64,000 nt of DNA from Corythucha ciliata (taxonomy: Eukaryota > Arthropoda > Insecta > Hemiptera > Tingidae): assembly GCA_038030265.1 (NCBI GenBank), contig CM075942.1:69196926-69260925 (forward strand). The letters run 5' to 3'. Numbering within the stretch: the stretch's first letter is position 1; the number at the start of each line of letters is the position of its first letter. Position numbers and translations under genes: made by a program. The notes under the pieces are model-generated. The model saw nothing but the letters and a program-made list of their open reading frames with translations. It ran no database searches and had not been told where the DNA came from. This document shows positions 10,319-22,449 of the stretch, one piece after another.

Positions 10319-13300
10319 CCGGGGTGGGCAAATTACAGCATTTTGAGTATTTAATTACAAATTACAAATTACATATTACAAATTACTTCCAAAAAAGCGG
10401 ATTAATTACAAATTACCAATTACTTTTCACTTCCACGGATAATTACAAATTACAATTACTGTAATTGAATTACTTCTTCAATTACCAATTACCCAAGAGC
10501 TGGATTTGTGGAACACGCAAGCGTCTCACTCTTGTTCACTGTCATTTTTTTAGTGCGTCCAGCCAACAATCGAACGTCAGAACAGATCTATTTGAGATAG
10601 GAAGCAGGAACAGCATAGCCCCAAGATGCCAAACGCGTCGCATGAGTAGGGTTGCGAAATGTCCGGGGTCAAATTTGCTAATTTGGCTAATTTTCCCCCA
10701 CATCCCAGCCTGCGAACTGTCACGGGGAACCCCGGATAGTCATGGTTTGCTAATTTGGCTAATTCGCTAATGGCTGATTCGTGGTCTCGCGATGCAACGT
10801 CCAGACTAAATTAAGAAAAAAATCGCTGATTCCAGGTACATGGAGGCCATTCTACGAATAAATTGTGAAAATCAACGCAAAAGTTTTGTGTAAAGTTGAG
10901 AAAACACGCTATAATATTGACAAATAAAAGACGCTTTCAGGTTAAAATTGGCCAAAAATGGCAAATTTACAACTGAAATGGCGTAAAATCGCCCATTCGC
11001 GTATGAAAAAGGGAATAGGATGCTGAATGGACGCAAAATTAGCACAAAACGCTATTTCACACTGAAATTGGGAAAAATCGCTAATTTGCAATTTGCAGAT
11101 ATAAAGTTGTGGAAAAAGGTTAATTCGCGGATACAAAATGAAGAAAACCACTAATTCGCGGCAAAAATTGAAAAAATCACCAATTAGCGCAGCTAAAATT
11201 AAGAAAAACGTTAATTTTCAGGGGGAAAAGTGCTAATTCTCAGTTAAAAATGGGAAAAATTAATAATTTTCAGCTTAAATTGAGTCAAACGCCGATTCTT
11301 GGCCAAAATTCAGTAGATAATGCACGGGTTGCATGGAGATGCTACCACGCTGCTAAAATTTAGAAAGAGCGAAAATTCGCTTAAAATTGAGAAACATCAA
11401 TAATTCACGAATTAAGTGTCGTGAAATTTATAATTTAAAAATGGTGATTTTTTGACAGAAAATGATGGATAGTTGTACATTTTTTGGTTTGAAAAAAAAT
11501 TACATTTATAATTTAAATTCTTCCCTTCTGAAGGCATTTTTGTGGCTAAAATCAGAATAATGGCAAATTCATGCACGGCTATAGTACAATCAATGTTGGG
11601 CAGATAACGGAAAAAATAATCTTAGATAAAGATAAGATAACAATGAGGACACCTTGAAAGATAAGATAAATAACAAATTATCTTTTATTTATAGATAAAT
11701 ATTAAGATAACAAAAATTAATTATTCGTCGGCTTTTAGAAGAAGCAAAGTGTCGCGTTACCTGAATTCTCGATTTTACGCCGTCAGATTCAAATTGCTAA
11801 GTTAATGGTAATGGAATGAAATAATCACAAATTCACTTAAAATCACGACCCACAGACAAAAACAGGGGAATAGACGAATAGCCCAGTCAGTAGTAATCTT
11901 GACCTTGAATGGCTGAAACCTAAGAGAAATAGAGAGCTAATAAAAAGCTTACTTTGAATGTTTTTGAGGGAGTTGAAAAAAATTATCTTTGTCCTCAAGA
12001 TAAACCGAATAGTGATACATAAAAGATAAATAATAATAACCCTTCTTAAAATTCCGTCAGATAGATAAAAGATAAAAAAATTATCTAGATAATTATATAG
12101 ATAATAATCATCTAAAGATAAATATAACGCCCAACACTGAGTACAATGTTAAAAATTACGCTAATTCACGGCTAGAACTGAAAAGAAGCAATAATCTATA
12201 ACTATAAAAGATTTATAAAATTGCTAACGCGGTGGTATAATGTGAAAACCGGCTAATTTGCGGGTAATATTTAGAAAATAAAATAATCAGCCTGGTCAAA
12301 ATTAAGAGAAAGGTTAATTTTAATCCTAAAAATTGAGAAAATTGATAATTCGCGGCTAAGAATGGAAAAAATCGCCAATTTACAGCTGAAATTCCGCCAG
12401 ACGCATATTTGTGACTGAAATTGAGAAAATTTGGTAATTCACAGGTTTGAAACGCCACGACACGTCGCCGCTACAATTTAAAAAAAGCGCTAATTCGCGG
12501 TTGAAATTGAGAAAAATTCTTATTTGCAAAAAACTGAATATACGCCAATTTGCGGATTCTGAAGGCAGCTTTTCAGGCTGAAATTGAAAAAAAAAAAAAG
12601 CCAATTTGTGGCAATAGGTGAAGAAACCGCTAATTCCCGAGTAAACGGAGGAAAATCGCTCATGCATTGCGTATGGTGAAACAAAAACATCGTAATTCAT
12701 GAAAAGTCCCCCTATTTTGCGGCTAATATTGAGGAAAACACTAAAGAAAAACGTTAATTTCCAGCTGAAACTGAGAAAAGTGCTAATCCCCTGGTATGAA
12801 GATTGAAAAATCGGTAATACGCTGCTGAAATTGAGGAAAACGTGGATAACTAAGAAACATCGCTCTCAGGATAAAAACGATGCTTTGCTGCTAAAGTTGA
12901 GAAAATGCGCAAATACATGGATATGGAAGGGGGTGGGGCAAAACCGCTAATCTGCGGCTGAAATTGAGATGAACGATACACTCGGCCAAAATAGAGAAGA
13001 ACGATACACTCGGCCAAAATTGAGAAAAGCGCTAATTTGCGAGTAGAGTCCAAAAATCGCCCTTAAATGAGAGATCGAGGCTACGATGAGGCCAGCAAGA
13101 AGTCCAGATTCAAGAGTGTGCTGGCTGGGTGGAATGATGACTAAAATGTGAAATTACCCGCCTTCTCAATCTGATCCCCCCCCCTAAGACAAATTCCTAC
13201 TTACGCCACTGGTTTGGGGTTTTGATCTTTGAAACTTTTGTACCGTTTTTCTCAAATTTCAAATTGGCAACCCTAAGTTCAAGGATATCGCTCGTGTCAT

Positions 13301-13584
13301 AATTGCTTTGAAACTCTTTTTTTTCAGAGAATTTCATGCAAAAACTCCTCCAGAAGCTCCATGTAAGGCGCGAAATAGTACCCGCTGAGTTTTCGAAGTA
13401 ATATTGGCTCTGAAGATGGAAATGTAATTGGTAATTGTTAATTACAAATTACTTCGAAAAAGTGCTTTTAATTACAAATTATCAATTACAATGGCGTGTT
13501 GTTATCAATTACAAATTACCAATTACTAATTGTAATTGAATTACGTAATTCAATTACATGTAATTCAATTACTGCCCAGCCCTA
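10319..13584 (-). mobile_element. hAT-like array-bearing element, copy 1
   Basis: The ends are CCGGGGTGGGCAAATTAC and, inverted, AGGGCTGGGCAGTAATTG. An identical 8-bp sequence, CCTACTAG, flanks both sides (10311-10318 and 13585-13592). Beneath each terminus is a cluster of AATTAC/GTAATT motifs (10330-10495 and 13430-13575). The interior is a degenerate array of about 30-37 bp units (10800-13060). There is no transposase ORF. GGGGTGGGC-like ends plus an 8-bp duplication indicate hAT-type mobilisation (inference). It lies inverted relative to the copy at 23064 and carries a nested element at 11591. Confidence 0.85.
11591..12139. mobile_element. Nested GATAAGATAA-rich MITE, 549 bp, 8-bp target duplication
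   Basis: The ends are CAATGTTGGGC and GCCCAACACTG, flanked by identical AGTACAAT octamers (11583-11590 and 12140-12147). The other copy of the host element has the empty site with one AGTACAAT (24487-24494, reverse strand), which proves a precise insertion. The interior is full of AGATAA/TTATCT motifs and codes for nothing. Terminal sequence and 8-bp duplication suggest a hAT-type MITE. Confidence 0.9.
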
Positions 13585-13662
13585 CCTACTAGGGGATATT
13601 AACTGTATTCTCCAAAGGCCTACTGCATCTCTACTACTCTGCTAGGGTTCGCAATCTCTTAT

Positions 13663-14430
13663 TGTTGCGGCCGGCCGATATTCCGCTTTGGAATATGCTC
13701 CGTAACCTATAGGAAGAGGGAGTGGAAGGCGTGAAAATATTAGAAAAATTCGTGGTTATAAATTGCTGAAATGAAATGAATATATTCGTGATAAAAATAA
13801 AACTAGTTAGAGTAATATTATAATGAATCGATGAATTTACTTAAAGCGTAAGAGGTGGGGGGGACCTTATGCCTAAAAGCACTCAAGAAAAGAAGCCTTA
13901 AATCTAATTATAAATGATGAAGACTTAACGACTACGAAAATGTCCCGCGAATACGCGATACCCGTGTGAGTTAGCGGTTGGCGTGTCGAGATTCGTCGGA
14001 ATGCGGTGGAAGTAAATGAGAGTTTTGACTCACCAAATTCGAAGGCGACAGGAATGGGTTTTCGATGACCTTCCTGATGTCGTCTTGACGGCTCAACTTA
14101 TGTCAGGCTCGGATGACCGCCGTTGTCGCCCCTCAGGAATTATGGCCCAAAAAAATAGAGTACGGGTTGTTGAACACCTCCGATCCGATCTCTTGCTCTG
14201 TTCTTCTCCTTCTGGTATGTTTCGTCCAGGCTTCCCGGATACCCCCCACCGCACAGTACGCGAACTGCACTATCTTAATTCTACGAATAAATCTAAGAGC
14301 AGGCAAGAGAAGAGAACTGCAAGCATAGAAAAGGAAGAAAAGATAGCTCTTATAGGACTTGTGATAAGATGAGAGGGGGAATAGAATTACGTATTATTTT
14401 TAATTATTTTTATATAGGCGGGCCGCAACA
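13663..14430 (-). repeat. 3' LTR of BEL/Pao element 1
   Basis: On the minus strand the LTR starts TGTTGCGGCCCGCC (at 14430) and ends GGCCGGCCGCAACA (at 13663), so it has 14-bp nearly perfect inverted ends within TG...CA limits. TGTTGCGGCC is the familiar BEL-type LTR start. A purine-rich GGTGGGCGGAA stretch lies immediately upstream on that strand. The length is 768 bp. No second LTR is present in the window, so identity and age cannot be estimated. Confidence 0.75.
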
Positions 14431-14462
14431 TTCCGCCCACCAAATTTTGGGGAAACCAAAAT

Positions 14463-17400
14463 TTACGATTCGTGAACTGTTGTATTTAAAGGAAGTAGGG
14501 GAGCCAGCTTGACGACGGGGCGTTTGAGCGTCGTGGACGGAGTTCGAATAGTAACGACTCTGACTATGCCGTCTTTTCCAGGGTGGACTTCATGGACTCT
14601 GGCCAATGGCCAACTAAACGGTGGAGCATCGTCTTCTTTGATAAGTACGAGGTCTCCTACTTGGAGGTTGGGCTGATGTTTCTTCCATTTACCCTTTCGC
14701 TGCAACGTAGAAAGGTACTCAGTTCGCCACTTCCGCCAAAATTCTTCTACGTGGCGCTTTAGAAGCTGCCAACGTGACAAAAGATATGTTTTTCTGCTTA
14801 GCTGGGAAGGTTCGGGGATGGTAGCTAAGGCCTGCCCTATGAGAAAATGGCCAGGAGTAAGTGCTTGGAATTCAAGAGGGTCGGATGAAAGTGGACACAA
14901 AGGTCTAGAGTTAAGGAGGGCTTCGATTTTGGAGAAAACTGTAGTCAATTCCTCAAAGGTGAGAGGAGAGCTACCAATGATTTTCCGGAGATGTCCTTTG
15001 ACAGACTTTACTCCACTTTCCCAAATACCGCCGAAGTGCGGGGCGTGGGGTGGAATGAAACACCACTGTATCTCCTTTTGAGAAGAATGTTCCAACAATT
15101 TCGCTCGAACCTCTGTTTTACGGAACCAGAGTAAAAAATCTCTGAGTTTGTTTGCGGCTCCAATAAAATTGCTACCGCAATCTGAGTATAACCTTGAAGG
15201 TACTCCTCTTCGTGACATGAATCGGTCGAGCGCAGCACAGAACGCCTCGGTAGAGAGGTTCGAGACCAACTCTAAGTGTAGAGCCTTTGTGGACATACAT
15301 ACGAAGAGACATAGGTATGCCTTTGATGTTTGCGCCTTTCGCCGCAAGGACTCTCTGATGATGAAAGGCCCAGCAAAATCGAGACCTACGTGAACGAAAG
15401 GCCGACCTTCTGAAAAGCGAGCGGCCGGCAACTCTCCCATAAGAGGAAAGCACGGCCTAGCCTTCAACTTCTGACAAGTCAAACACCGAGCCTGAGCGGC
15501 TTGTGCTGCTCTTCTAAGGTTAGGGACCCAATAACGAGTGCATATTAACGCTTGCAGTAGATTGGGACCTGGGTGAAGATACGTGAGGTGGTAATTATCG
15601 ACTACCAGATCGGTAAAATGAATTTTCGGAGGCAAAAGTATAGGATGCTTTTGTGAAAAAGTAAGGTTGGACTGTTGCAACCTACCGCCCACCCTGACGA
15701 GCCCGAGATCGTCTAAGAAAGGGCTTAAAGCACCATATTGGCGAATGGCTTCGGGTGTTATATGTCCCCCTTGGGTCAGAAAAAAATCCTGTTGGACGGT
15801 TTGGATGCAGCTTACAGTTGCCCAGCGGATTTCCTCGCCTTTAAGAGGACCAGAAATGGTTTGGACATGGGGGCGGCAATTATAAATGAATCGCCTTACC
15901 CAGGAAACGGCCCTAATGAGTTTTGAAAGTTTCGAAAACCTTTCCATAGAGATCAGAATTCGATTGGGCTCAGGATTAGCCACTAAAACTATAGCAGCAT
16001 TTTTAAGTTCGGGAAGTTCAACGGCCTCGGGTGATTGTGTAACAGGCCAATGTTCGTACGGCTGCTGTAGCCACTCAGGGCCTTGCCACCACAGCGGATA
16101 GGCCAGCAGTTGACTGGGTAACAGACCACGGGACCCACAATCCGCGGGATTGCATAAAGACGATACGTGAGCCCATTGAGACTCTTCAGTTTGCGACAGT
16201 ATCTGTGACACGCGATTGCTCACAAACACCTTCAGCGAGTAAGTTGGAGTTTTCAACCAATGTAGGACTATAGACGAATCGGAGAAAAACCTAGGGGGCA
16301 CTAACGGCGTTTGCCCCTGGTTGAATAACGGTGCCACAGAATGATACACTTGGGTTAATAGAAGAGCGGCGCATAGCTCCAACCTAGGAACCGTCAGCGT
16401 TTTAACAGGCGCTAACCTGGTTTTAGCTGTCACCAACTGTGCTGTGATGCCTAAATTCGTGGTTACTCGCACATACACGCATGCACAGTACCCCTTAGTT
16501 GATGCGTCGGCAAAACCTATCAGCTGATATGACAAAGGTATCTCTTTGGATATCGGACGATCGATCCTTAGTCTGTCTAAAATAGGCAACTCATTTATGA
16601 TCTGTGTCCACTGGTCAATCAAAGTGGTGGGGATTAGTTCATCCCAGCCAACTTTCATTTTCCACAGAATTTGTATAAAGGATTTCATGTTCAGGATTAC
16701 TGGAGCGAGAAATCCTAAGGGATCGAAGAGTCTTGCGATTGTTGATAAAAGCGCTCTCTTCGTGAACGTCGGATGAGGCAGAGTTATAGAATACGAGAAT
16801 ACGTCATCCTCTGGATTCCATTTAAGACCTAGAACCTTGACCGATGGGTCATCGGTATCTGGGATCTTAACATGGTCAAGGTTCGACCCGCCAACATTTT
16901 TCAATAGTTCTGGAGCATTACTTGCCCATTTGCTCAAGGAAAAGCCTGCCTTGTGCAACAATTGTATGAGTTGTCTTTGCAACTCCGAAGCCTCCTCAAT
17001 AGAGTCGGCTCCGGTGACAAAATCGTCGATGTAGACGTTGTTTCGTAGGGCCTCGGCAGCCTTTGGAAAATGAACCCCATCGTCAAGAGCTAACTGAGTT
17101 AGGACTCTCAAGGCAAGAAATGGGGATGCTGACAGCCCATATGTCACGGTGTTTAATTCGTATTTCCGTATGGGTTCATGAGAATTTGACCTCCAAAAAA
17201 TGTGTTGATAAGGTCTGTCTTCGGGATGTAATGAAATGCTTCGATACATTTTAACGATGTCCGCTACGAATACGATTTTGTGAGTCCTAAAAGAAATTAG
17301 TATTTCTCTCAGATCCTTTTGAAGCTTGGGACCACTATGAAGGTGGTCATTGAGAGACCCTGAGGGACCTTGACAAGCAGCGTCGAATACCACTCGTATT

Positions 17401-18895
17401 TTGGACTTATCACCACCCTTAGTGACCGAGTGACGGGGCAAAACGCACTGAGATGGTTGTTTGGTGATATTCATGTGACCGAGCTCAGCGTACTCGGACA
17501 TGAAGCTGTGATATGAATCCCTTAAGGGGTCGTTTTTAAGCAGCTTGACTTCCAGGTTATGAAATCTTTTCAAAGCGATGCCCTCAGATTTTCTGAGATC
17601 GGGCCGCTCATCTTTAGACGGCAGTCGGACTTGAAATCGACCGTCAATTAAACGGGTATGAGTTTGCTTGAAATGGATCTCACAATATTCCTCCTCCTCG
17701 GTTGGCTTCGAAGGGAGTCCTATTGGTTCCTCAATTTCCCAAAACCGTTGTAACTGGGAACTGAGGTTGTCATCCACGGATGACGCGAAGAGAGACACCC
17801 CTGCTAGTTCCTTTGGGACCGTAGGGGCCTTGCCAATTACGATTTTGCCGAAAATCGATGGAAATAACCTGGGACCATCTTGGAGAGGCTTGATCGGAGC
17901 GTCTGTCCAAATCTCTGTGTAGAGATCGGCTCCTAGTAAGAAGTCAATTGGCCCTGGACGCCAAAACTCAGGGTCGGCCAGCTGGTAGCTTTGGAATGAC
18001 TCGTACACGTCTGGTTGTAAAGGGATTTGGGGAAGATAAGATGTTATCTCTGGGACCACAATAACCTCAGCTTGTAAAACCGGGCTAGTTTTGGACAAAG
18101 GGCGGATTGCGCACTTAGCCGCCCCGCGAGCCCCTTTGAATAGGCTTGTACCGATTCCCGAAATAGCTATGTTGAAGGGCTGGACTCTGAGACCTAACCT
18201 GTCTGAACATCTGGATGTGATGAACGAGTATTCGCTCCCGCTATCGATCACTATACGCATGGTTTGGTAAAACCCAGTTGCATCCTGAATTTCTGCTAGG
18301 GCTGTTCCCAACAAGATGGTGACATCTTTAGAGGGGGTGGTCGGGTCATTAGATGACCTTGCCCTGGTTTTGTTGGCTATCATGGCCTTCGCGCTGGAGC
18401 CATGACCCATTTCCTTGTGCAGGAGAGTGTGATGACACTTCCCACAGACCTTACAATTTACCTTTGAAGGACACTTGGATGTTTCGTGAGCCTTGCTCAG
18501 ACAATTTTTGCAGCATTTGACTGATTTGATCATATCCCACCTTTCCTGTACGGTTGACTTGATGAACTTGTGACAGGCGAAGAGGGGATGGTAACCCTGT
18601 TGGCACAGGGAACATGGTTTTCTGGTTTGCTCAGAATTGGCACTTCCTAAGTTAGGAGAGTGACTGTTGGCTAAAAGAGAGGTTTTAGCCTGCGCCCTGG
18701 GCGCGTTGATAAAGCCCTTGGAAGCATTTCGATCCTTCCCGGAAGAGCTGCTCTGTTGAACACTGGACTCAAGCTGTAACATTTGTAGAGACCGACATTT
18801 CTCTTTGACAAATGTGTCTAATAGAGAAAACGACACATCCTTGCTTGGGGCCTTGCTGCCGTGGGATCTCGCAATCTTTTTCAGTTCCGAATGCT
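14463..18895 (-). CDS. BEL/Pao gag(C-term)-protease-RT-RNase H-integrase polyprotein
   Basis: One uninterrupted frame of about 1,475 codons; the first 20 or so (18895-18837) precede a GTG and are open back to a stop, so the natural start is lost. Order: zinc-knuckle region typical of Pao/BEL (CSLCQQGYHPLFACHKF, then CKNCLSKAHETSKC and CKVCGKCHHTLLH, residues 75-145), aspartic protease (VIDSGSEYSF, about 195), RT with YIDD (about 603), RNase H (GFADASTKGY, about 770), integrase zinc finger (H...CLTC, about 1075-1110) and core residues in GLDFAGPF, YSDCGSNF and GGIWESGVK. Most of gag and the 5' LTR are missing, yet pol has no stop or shift over 4.3 kb, which suggests recent insertion followed by 5' loss or an assembly join. 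Confidence 0.9.
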
Positions 18896-19205
18896 AGGGG
18901 GTGAAAATATTATATATATATATATTCAATACTTGCAGTATTACAAATTTATGTGATGGGCTTACTAGGGATTCGGGGTCTTAATTTTGTGCAGGAGTAC
19001 TATAATAAAACTTGAGGGAGGGTTTCTGAAATAACTTAAGGTTCTAAGGAATTTTTAGTTTCGTAGAAATTGATATTTTATTTTTCTAGAAATCCTTTTT
19101 TAGAATGGGGAAATTAATCATATTGTAATTGGATTGTGAAGTAAGTGGGGATGGTTGAAGTAATGGAATGAAGCATGAATATAACAATCTTCCCGGGAAA
19201 GAAGA
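18896..19205. other. Junction between BEL element and deleted Gypsy
   Basis: This stretch contains a TA dinucleotide run (18913-18926) at the point where the BEL gag reading stops, then unassigned A/T-rich sequence. A 76-bp block (19041-19116) recurs at 22374. No coding potential is visible. Confidence 0.4.
19041..19116. repeat. 76-bp direct repeat, copy A
   Basis: It matches 22374-22449 at 74 of 76 positions in the same orientation. The two copies bracket the deleted Gypsy element. See the finding on its possible origin. Confidence 0.8.
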
Positions 19206-20992
19206 TTATAATGCTAAACGATTTGGTCTTCGGCGGATCCTAGTTGACCGTCTTAACGAAGTTAGCGCAGGTTCCGTCTGAGGTGGAGGTATTTCTGAAT
19301 CTGGAAGATCGTCTGATTCGGGTGGAATTTCTTCTTGTTCTTGAGTTCCGAAGTCAGTATTTTTAGTCGATTGAGGTAAATAAACATAATGGTCGCAGTC
19401 ATCATGGATACCAGTGTTCCTAGTGTTCTTTTTGACGATAGGGAACGATGGATTTGAAACTGATGATTTTTTGTATGGATCTGAATCTGTTAGATTTGTT
19501 TTCTTAAGTTGGTCAATATGACGTCTGACGGTTTTTTCCCCTACGTTGACATCATACATCAAATTCCCGATCCTTCCGACAACTTGGCCAAAATTCCATT
19601 TTTCATTATTTTTATCGAAACAGCATCCTTTCCCCTACGCTGAAGAACCTTTTGGGAATTTCAGTTTTCAAAGTAAGATTTGCGTTATTTGTTTTTGGAC
19701 ATTCTTTCTTTTATTAAATCAAGACCGTTTTTGACTTGACAATTCAATCTCCATCCCTTTGTACTTTTCCGGTTTGACGATACTTCATATGCTTTGAAGA
19801 TGTTGTACTACTTGTATTAATTCTGGATCTTTTGACGTCGCTCTTGCGACGTCAAATGTCACTCGCTCTTGCGATGTCACTCGCAGTGATGGGAAGGCTT
19901 TCCAGTTGAACTTGCAAAATAGGAATATCAGGAAGAGTATTTTCATATTTATGTTCGATTAGTAGAGGTTTCCGTGATAGGTAGTCAGCGTTAATGTGCT
20001 CTGAGACCTTCCGATATTTGACTGAATAGTTAAATCCGGACAAGTAAAGAGCATAGTGGAGCATTCGAGTGGCAGTTAAAGAAGGTAGAGACTTACATGG
20101 GTTAAAAATTGATGTTAATGGTTTATTATCTGTAAGAAGCGTAGAATCACCGAGACTTGTTTCCTTCTGTTGGAAACCCGCATGGGTTTTTTGAAATTGT
20201 TTGAAACAAACTGACTCAACGTGACCTTTTCTGTTGCAATTTTTACACGACAAATTTGTAACTTTACATTTACTTGCTATCTGGTTCATCCTTCCACAAC
20301 GGAAACATTGAATTTGAGTTTTCCTCTCCGTTGACTTCTTATTATTACATTTATTTGCGTGTCACCTGAAGAAGTTTCTCGGAAGAATCCACTGTCGTTT
20401 AAAGTTGCTTCCATCGCAAGTGATATTTCGACCGCACTTTTGAACGTTAGTGTTTTCTCTTGTAGCAATCTACGACGGATCTCGGAATTGTTCAAGCCAC
20501 GTATAAATTGTGTTCGCAGATGTACGTCTTTTTGTACTCGTTTTGCACGTTGAACATTTGAAATTACAATTTAAGGTTAAACTTTTAAGTTCTTTGACAT
20601 AAACGGCGATTGGCTCACCTTCTTTTTGAATTCGACAGTAGAATTTGTTTTGTTCGACGATTTCATTTGGCAATGGATTCAAATGTTCGCTCAGAATTTG
20701 TAATAAGTCGTTGTAAGATTTTGTACTCGGTTTTTCAGGAGCCATCAAGTCAACTAAAAGTTGGAAGTATTTAGGACTTAAATAATTTAGAAGTGACTGT
20801 ACTCTTTTTTTTTTTTGTCTCGGCGTCGTCTTCGTTTAGGTTGTTCAGGTCGAAGTAATTGTCTAAACGCTGTAGGTAGGTATTGAAGGTTTCAAAATTC
20901 TCATCGAATGGTTCAAGCCTTGCGTGGTAACCTTGTCGAACTTCTTTTTGAAAAGCGATTGCGTGGTCGCCCGCGTGGTAAGATTTTACCAC
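19206..20992 (-). pseudogene. Internally deleted Gypsy gag-pol remnant
   Basis: Pieces in 5' to 3' order: gag start (LEPFDENFETFNTYLQR, 20992-20771), gag middle (20748-20470 and 20495-20286), a CCHC knuckle (CKNCNRKGHVESVC) fused in one frame to the C-terminal part of RNase H (LLTDNKPL ... YRKVSEHINADYLSRKPL, 20289-19852), then the C-terminal tail of integrase (FGQVVGRIGNLMYDV, RRHIDQL, ending RRSTRIRRRPNRL, about 19610-19206). Protease, RT and the integrase core are missing. Frameshifts separate the gag pieces, one at a T-run near 20805. Gypsy superfamily is clear; lineage is not assigned. Confidence 0.8.
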
Positions 20993-22373
20993 GACGTGGG
21001 GAGTCTTACTCTGTGGAGAGGCTGTTAGGAGAGGAGTAATGAAATGGTAGACTTAATTGTGCTTAACTTCTTTTATTTAAACGTTATTTACGAAATTTTC
21101 CTCTAGCTACGAATAATGACTTGAAAAATTTAAAACACCATAAAATAATTTATGAAACTAAACGACTTCAAAAAGAACAAAATGAATTTACGATAATAAA
21201 TCTTTCTAGTCTTTTCTTCAAGAATGTTCACTGGTTCCCCAGGACATGAGAAAAACGGGGTTATCGAAAGGAGAACAGATAGTACTCACTGATCAGTAAT
21301 GGATTTCGGTTCAGAATCGGTCCAACGTGTTAAGGTACTGCGGATGACGAGGAAGGGCGTAATAGTACGCGCCGACGAACTTGGACGAGAGCTGGGACGA
21401 GGTTTGCGTCAAAGCACGCACTGACGGGTCTCGACGGAACTGGTCGAGTACTGCGTAAAGTTACGCACCGAGGAAGCTTGAGGAAGACAGGGACGAAGAT
21501 TGCGTGGAAACACGCACTGACGGTCACGACGAACACTGGGCGAGAACTGCGTAACGAGACGCACCGACGAAACTTGGAGAAGACAAGGACGAGTACTGGG
21601 TGAGGACTGCGTAACGATACGCACCGACGAAACTTGGAGACGACAAGGACGAGTACTGCGTAAAGTCACGCACTGACGAGCACTGGATGAGGACTGCGTA
21701 ACGATACGCACCGACGAAACTTGGAGACGACAAGGACGAGTACTGCGTAAAATCACGCACTGACGAGCACTGGATGAGGACTGCGTAACGATACGCACCG
21801 ACGAAACTTGGAGACGACAAGGACGAGTACTGCGTAAAATCACGCACTGGATGAGGACTGCGTAACGTACACACTGGTGACACGACGAGGATGACAACAC
21901 ACCGCGAGACTGAACGAGGCTGCGTAAACTTGCACACGCTCGCTGATAAACTGCTCTCTTACACGTACCGACTCGGTTAACCAATTTTCCCTACCACCGG
22001 GAATCTCAAGAGTGCCTGGAGTCTTCACTACTCCCCGAGACGGTCTACGAGCAACTGTCTGCTTTTTAGTTTGGTTGGGTGATGTAAAGGTTAGTATGGA
22101 AAAGTCATCGAGGAGTGGTGGGGAGATTTTAAGAGGGGCGTGAACATTCTTCCTTATCAAACGTAATTAGCTATTAACGGATTTGACTGGTTGATAATTA
22201 ACTGATTTATTAAGAAATTGTTATATGCCTAAAATAGTCTTTGATTCTGTCTCCCCTTATATCGTTGAAAATTACCAAATCAAATCATATAAACTACAAC
22301 TTACTCTATCGTATAAACTATAACTTATAAAATATATCCAAAAAGAGGGGGGGGGGAGCCGTGACCCTTCACA
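20993..22373 (-). repeat. Probable 5' LTR/leader of the deleted Gypsy
   Basis: On the minus strand this begins TGTGAAGGGTCACGGC at 22373, a plausible LTR start, and runs to the gag start near 20992. It contains a minisatellite (21310-21960). No matching 3' LTR is found to the left of 19206, so the LTR interpretation is inferred from position and the TG start. Open frames within it follow the tandem repeat and are not convincing genes. Confidence 0.4.
21310..21960. repeat. 87-bp minisatellite
   Basis: The best-conserved units start at 21686 and 21773 (spacing exactly 87 bp), with a shorter unit at 21850 after a 10-bp loss and more diverged units upstream and downstream. Key motifs are GATGAGGACTGCGTAACG and GACGAGTACTGCGTAAA. 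The two halves of the unit resemble each other, suggesting growth from a shorter motif. Because 87 is divisible by three, two minus-strand frames stay open through it, giving a 29-residue repeat that I do not regard as a real protein. Confidence 0.85.
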
Positions 22374-22449
22374 GTTCTAAGGAACTTTTAGTTTCGTAGA
22401 AATTGACATTTTATTTTTCTAGAAATCCTTTTTTAGAATGGGGAAATTA
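22374..22449. repeat. 76-bp direct repeat, copy B
   Basis: It is the partner of 19041-19116, with two differences (T/C) in 76 positions. It directly abuts the proposed LTR start at 22373. Confidence 0.8.

Noticed and set aside
21409..22160. Long minus-strand frames with a 29-residue repeat
   Set aside because: The 87-bp period is divisible by three, so frames stay open by arithmetic; two different frames are open over the same DNA.
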